From Strix aluco (Eukaryota; Chordata; Aves; Strigiformes; Strigidae): 64,000 nt of DNA. The stretch spans positions 103,480,610-103,544,609 of the forward strand of contig NC_133934.1 of assembly GCF_031877795.1 (NCBI RefSeq), written 5' to 3'. Position numbers and translations under genes: made by a program. How positions within the stretch are numbered: the stretch's first letter is position 1; each line of letters opens with the position of its first letter. Under the pieces are notes generated by a model. That model was given only the letters and a program-made list of their open reading frames with translations, searched no databases and was not told the DNA's origin. Positions 62,773 through 64,000 of the stretch are shown piece after piece.

Positions 62773-63271
62773 TGGTGTGGCACCTGAGGCACGGACTCTC
62801 CATTGAAGTGCAGAAGGAAAGATCCTTTATTATTACAATGGTACATACTTATGCTCTCGCTACCTTAGCTCCTACTTCACGATCAGCAAATCACCAACTA
62901 GACAGTCATCAACCCTCTCTCCCACAAACAGTTCCATCCACCTTAGCACTGCCTGGCAGTTTCTTATCTCTCTTCCAAGGCCTGTTTCTCCTCAAAACCT
63001 TGCTGCTTCTCCAGGCCTGTGCAGAGCAGAGCTGACGCTTCTCCAAGCCAGCGCAGGACTGACCAACACTTCTCCAAACACGCACAAAAGCTCCACCAGC
63101 CAATGTCCATTTGCCTCTTAAATATTGAATCTCCCACAGCTGTGCAGGGCTGACAGGCCAATGCTGACTTGCCTCTTAATCATTTACCAGTAACACATGA
63201 TTTGACCCTTAACATATTAAATCCCCCACAGCTGCACAGAGCTGACACTCCCACAGTGTGGTCCCACACCA
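62773..63271 (-). mobile_element. Solo LTR of an avian endogenous retrovirus
   Basis: About 500 bases bounded by the inverted ends TGGTGTGG (62773-62780) and CCACACCA (63264-63271). Read on the minus strand it has TG...CA termini and an AATAAAGGATC polyadenylation motif near 62822-62835, about 50 bases from its 3' end, followed by CTTTCCTTCTGCACTT, a normal R-U5 layout. The interior repeats the words CCCACAGCTG and GAGCTGAC two or three times. No primer binding site or retroviral coding region is seen on the interior side, so it is a solo LTR. No clear target-site duplication was found. The class (ERVK or ERV1) was not determined. Confidence 0.65.
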
Positions 63272-64000
63272 TCCCTTGTGCCAGCAATGGCATTCATGTG
63301 AGTGCAAGCTGACCCAGTTCAGGGAGTCCACCTGGGCTAGTACTTGTTCCTTCTTCACTGCAGGATTAACTTTTGTCCGGCTCAGCTCACTGGCTCACCA
63401 CACAGTTGCATGAACTCCAGTGTTTGTAAAAGGGAGAGGACAAGATCATGTGGAAAGGGAGGGTAGGACCCAGTTTAGCACAGGATGTTTTATCACCCTG
63501 CCAGAGTGCAAAAAGCACACCCCTTGACTTGGTTGTGCCACATATTGTGGGTTGCCATGGTTATATAGTGTTGGTATTTTAAACCATTTTGAGATGGATA
63601 GTTACCTAGGAGAATAAACAATTGCTCTTTGCCAACTTCAGGCACTTTGCTAGCTCATGGCACTCTCCAGCGGTAGAAGTACAGTCCTCCAGATGGTACT
63701 TCAGTCCACTCTGCATGTACCTACTTATTCATAGCCATACAAAGAGCGTGAAACTATGCATGTGCATCTTTCAGTTTGTGCGAAACGGATGGTTGAAAGG
63801 GCTGCATTTAAGACCTGTGGTTACTGCCTGGAACCTTTCCTGCTGGTGAAGGAAGGAAGGGCTGGTGCTCCCTCCCTCTGGTCTGGCCAAATACTGTGGA
63901 GCTGCTGAGACAGGTTAGCTGTGCTGGCTAATAAGTTGTTGCCTGCTCTCCCATAATGTTCTGCTCTGATTTGCCTTCGGAAGGTCTGTTGAAAATAAAT
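63272..64000. other. Intergenic DNA beyond the LTR
   Basis: About 730 bases with no recognised gene or element. The 75-codon open frame at 63622-63849 has no recognisable domain. Confidence 0.7.

Overview
The window is vertebrate nuclear DNA, almost certainly from a bird. It is AT-rich, gene-poor sequence with long introns, GT-AG splice sites, AATAAA signals and one CpG island. It also carries bird-type repeats: CR1 3' ends and two endogenous-retrovirus LTRs. I see no bacterial feature (operon, ribosome binding site, CRISPR array, insertion sequence). The species cannot be named from the sequence alone.

Two protein-coding genes lie head-to-tail on the + strand, in the order known in mammals (PRORP, then PSMA6, with NFKBIA expected further downstream). 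(1) PRORP, the catalytic protein subunit of mitochondrial RNase P, is present only as its 3' part. Four coding exons (12352-12459, 36915-37063, 38465-38660, 40357-40488) encode the last 194 residues, which make up most of the metallonuclease (NYN) domain with its four metal-binding Asp residues and the distal half of the structural zinc site. The PPR half and the start codon lie upstream of base 1. Bases 1-12351 are read as intron. (2) PSMA6, the 20S proteasome subunit alpha-1 (alpha type-6), is complete. Its seven exons from 44405 to 55920 encode 246 residues, the same length as the human protein. It starts inside a CpG-island promoter with NRF1-like and ETS-like motifs.

Layout: 1-40.49 kb, PRORP introns and 3' exons, with an antisense ERVL-type LTR at 8.9-9.5 kb, an ancient MIR-like SINE at 31.7 kb and a probable second one at 33.2 kb, an unidentified 0.3-kb element with inverted-repeat ends at 35.5 kb, and a pyrimidine-rich low-complexity block at 37.4-37.8 kb; 40.5-44.4 kb, PRORP 3'UTR and a 3.9-kb spacer with an old CR1 3' end; 44.4-55.9 kb, PSMA6, with no repeat recognised except a CR1 fragment at 47.0 kb; 56.1-64 kb, downstream intergenic DNA with a solo LTR at 62.8-63.3 kb.

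The two genes have no shared pathway: one matures mitochondrial tRNA 5' ends and the other is a structural ring subunit of the proteasome. Their link is conserved position. I found no convincing undescribed multi-gene system. The points most worth checking are a candidate cassette exon at 2379-2439, a Cys-rich intron-retention tail of PRORP at 38661-38879, the 35.5-kb inverted-repeat element, and a coding-like antisense segment in PSMA6 intron 1.
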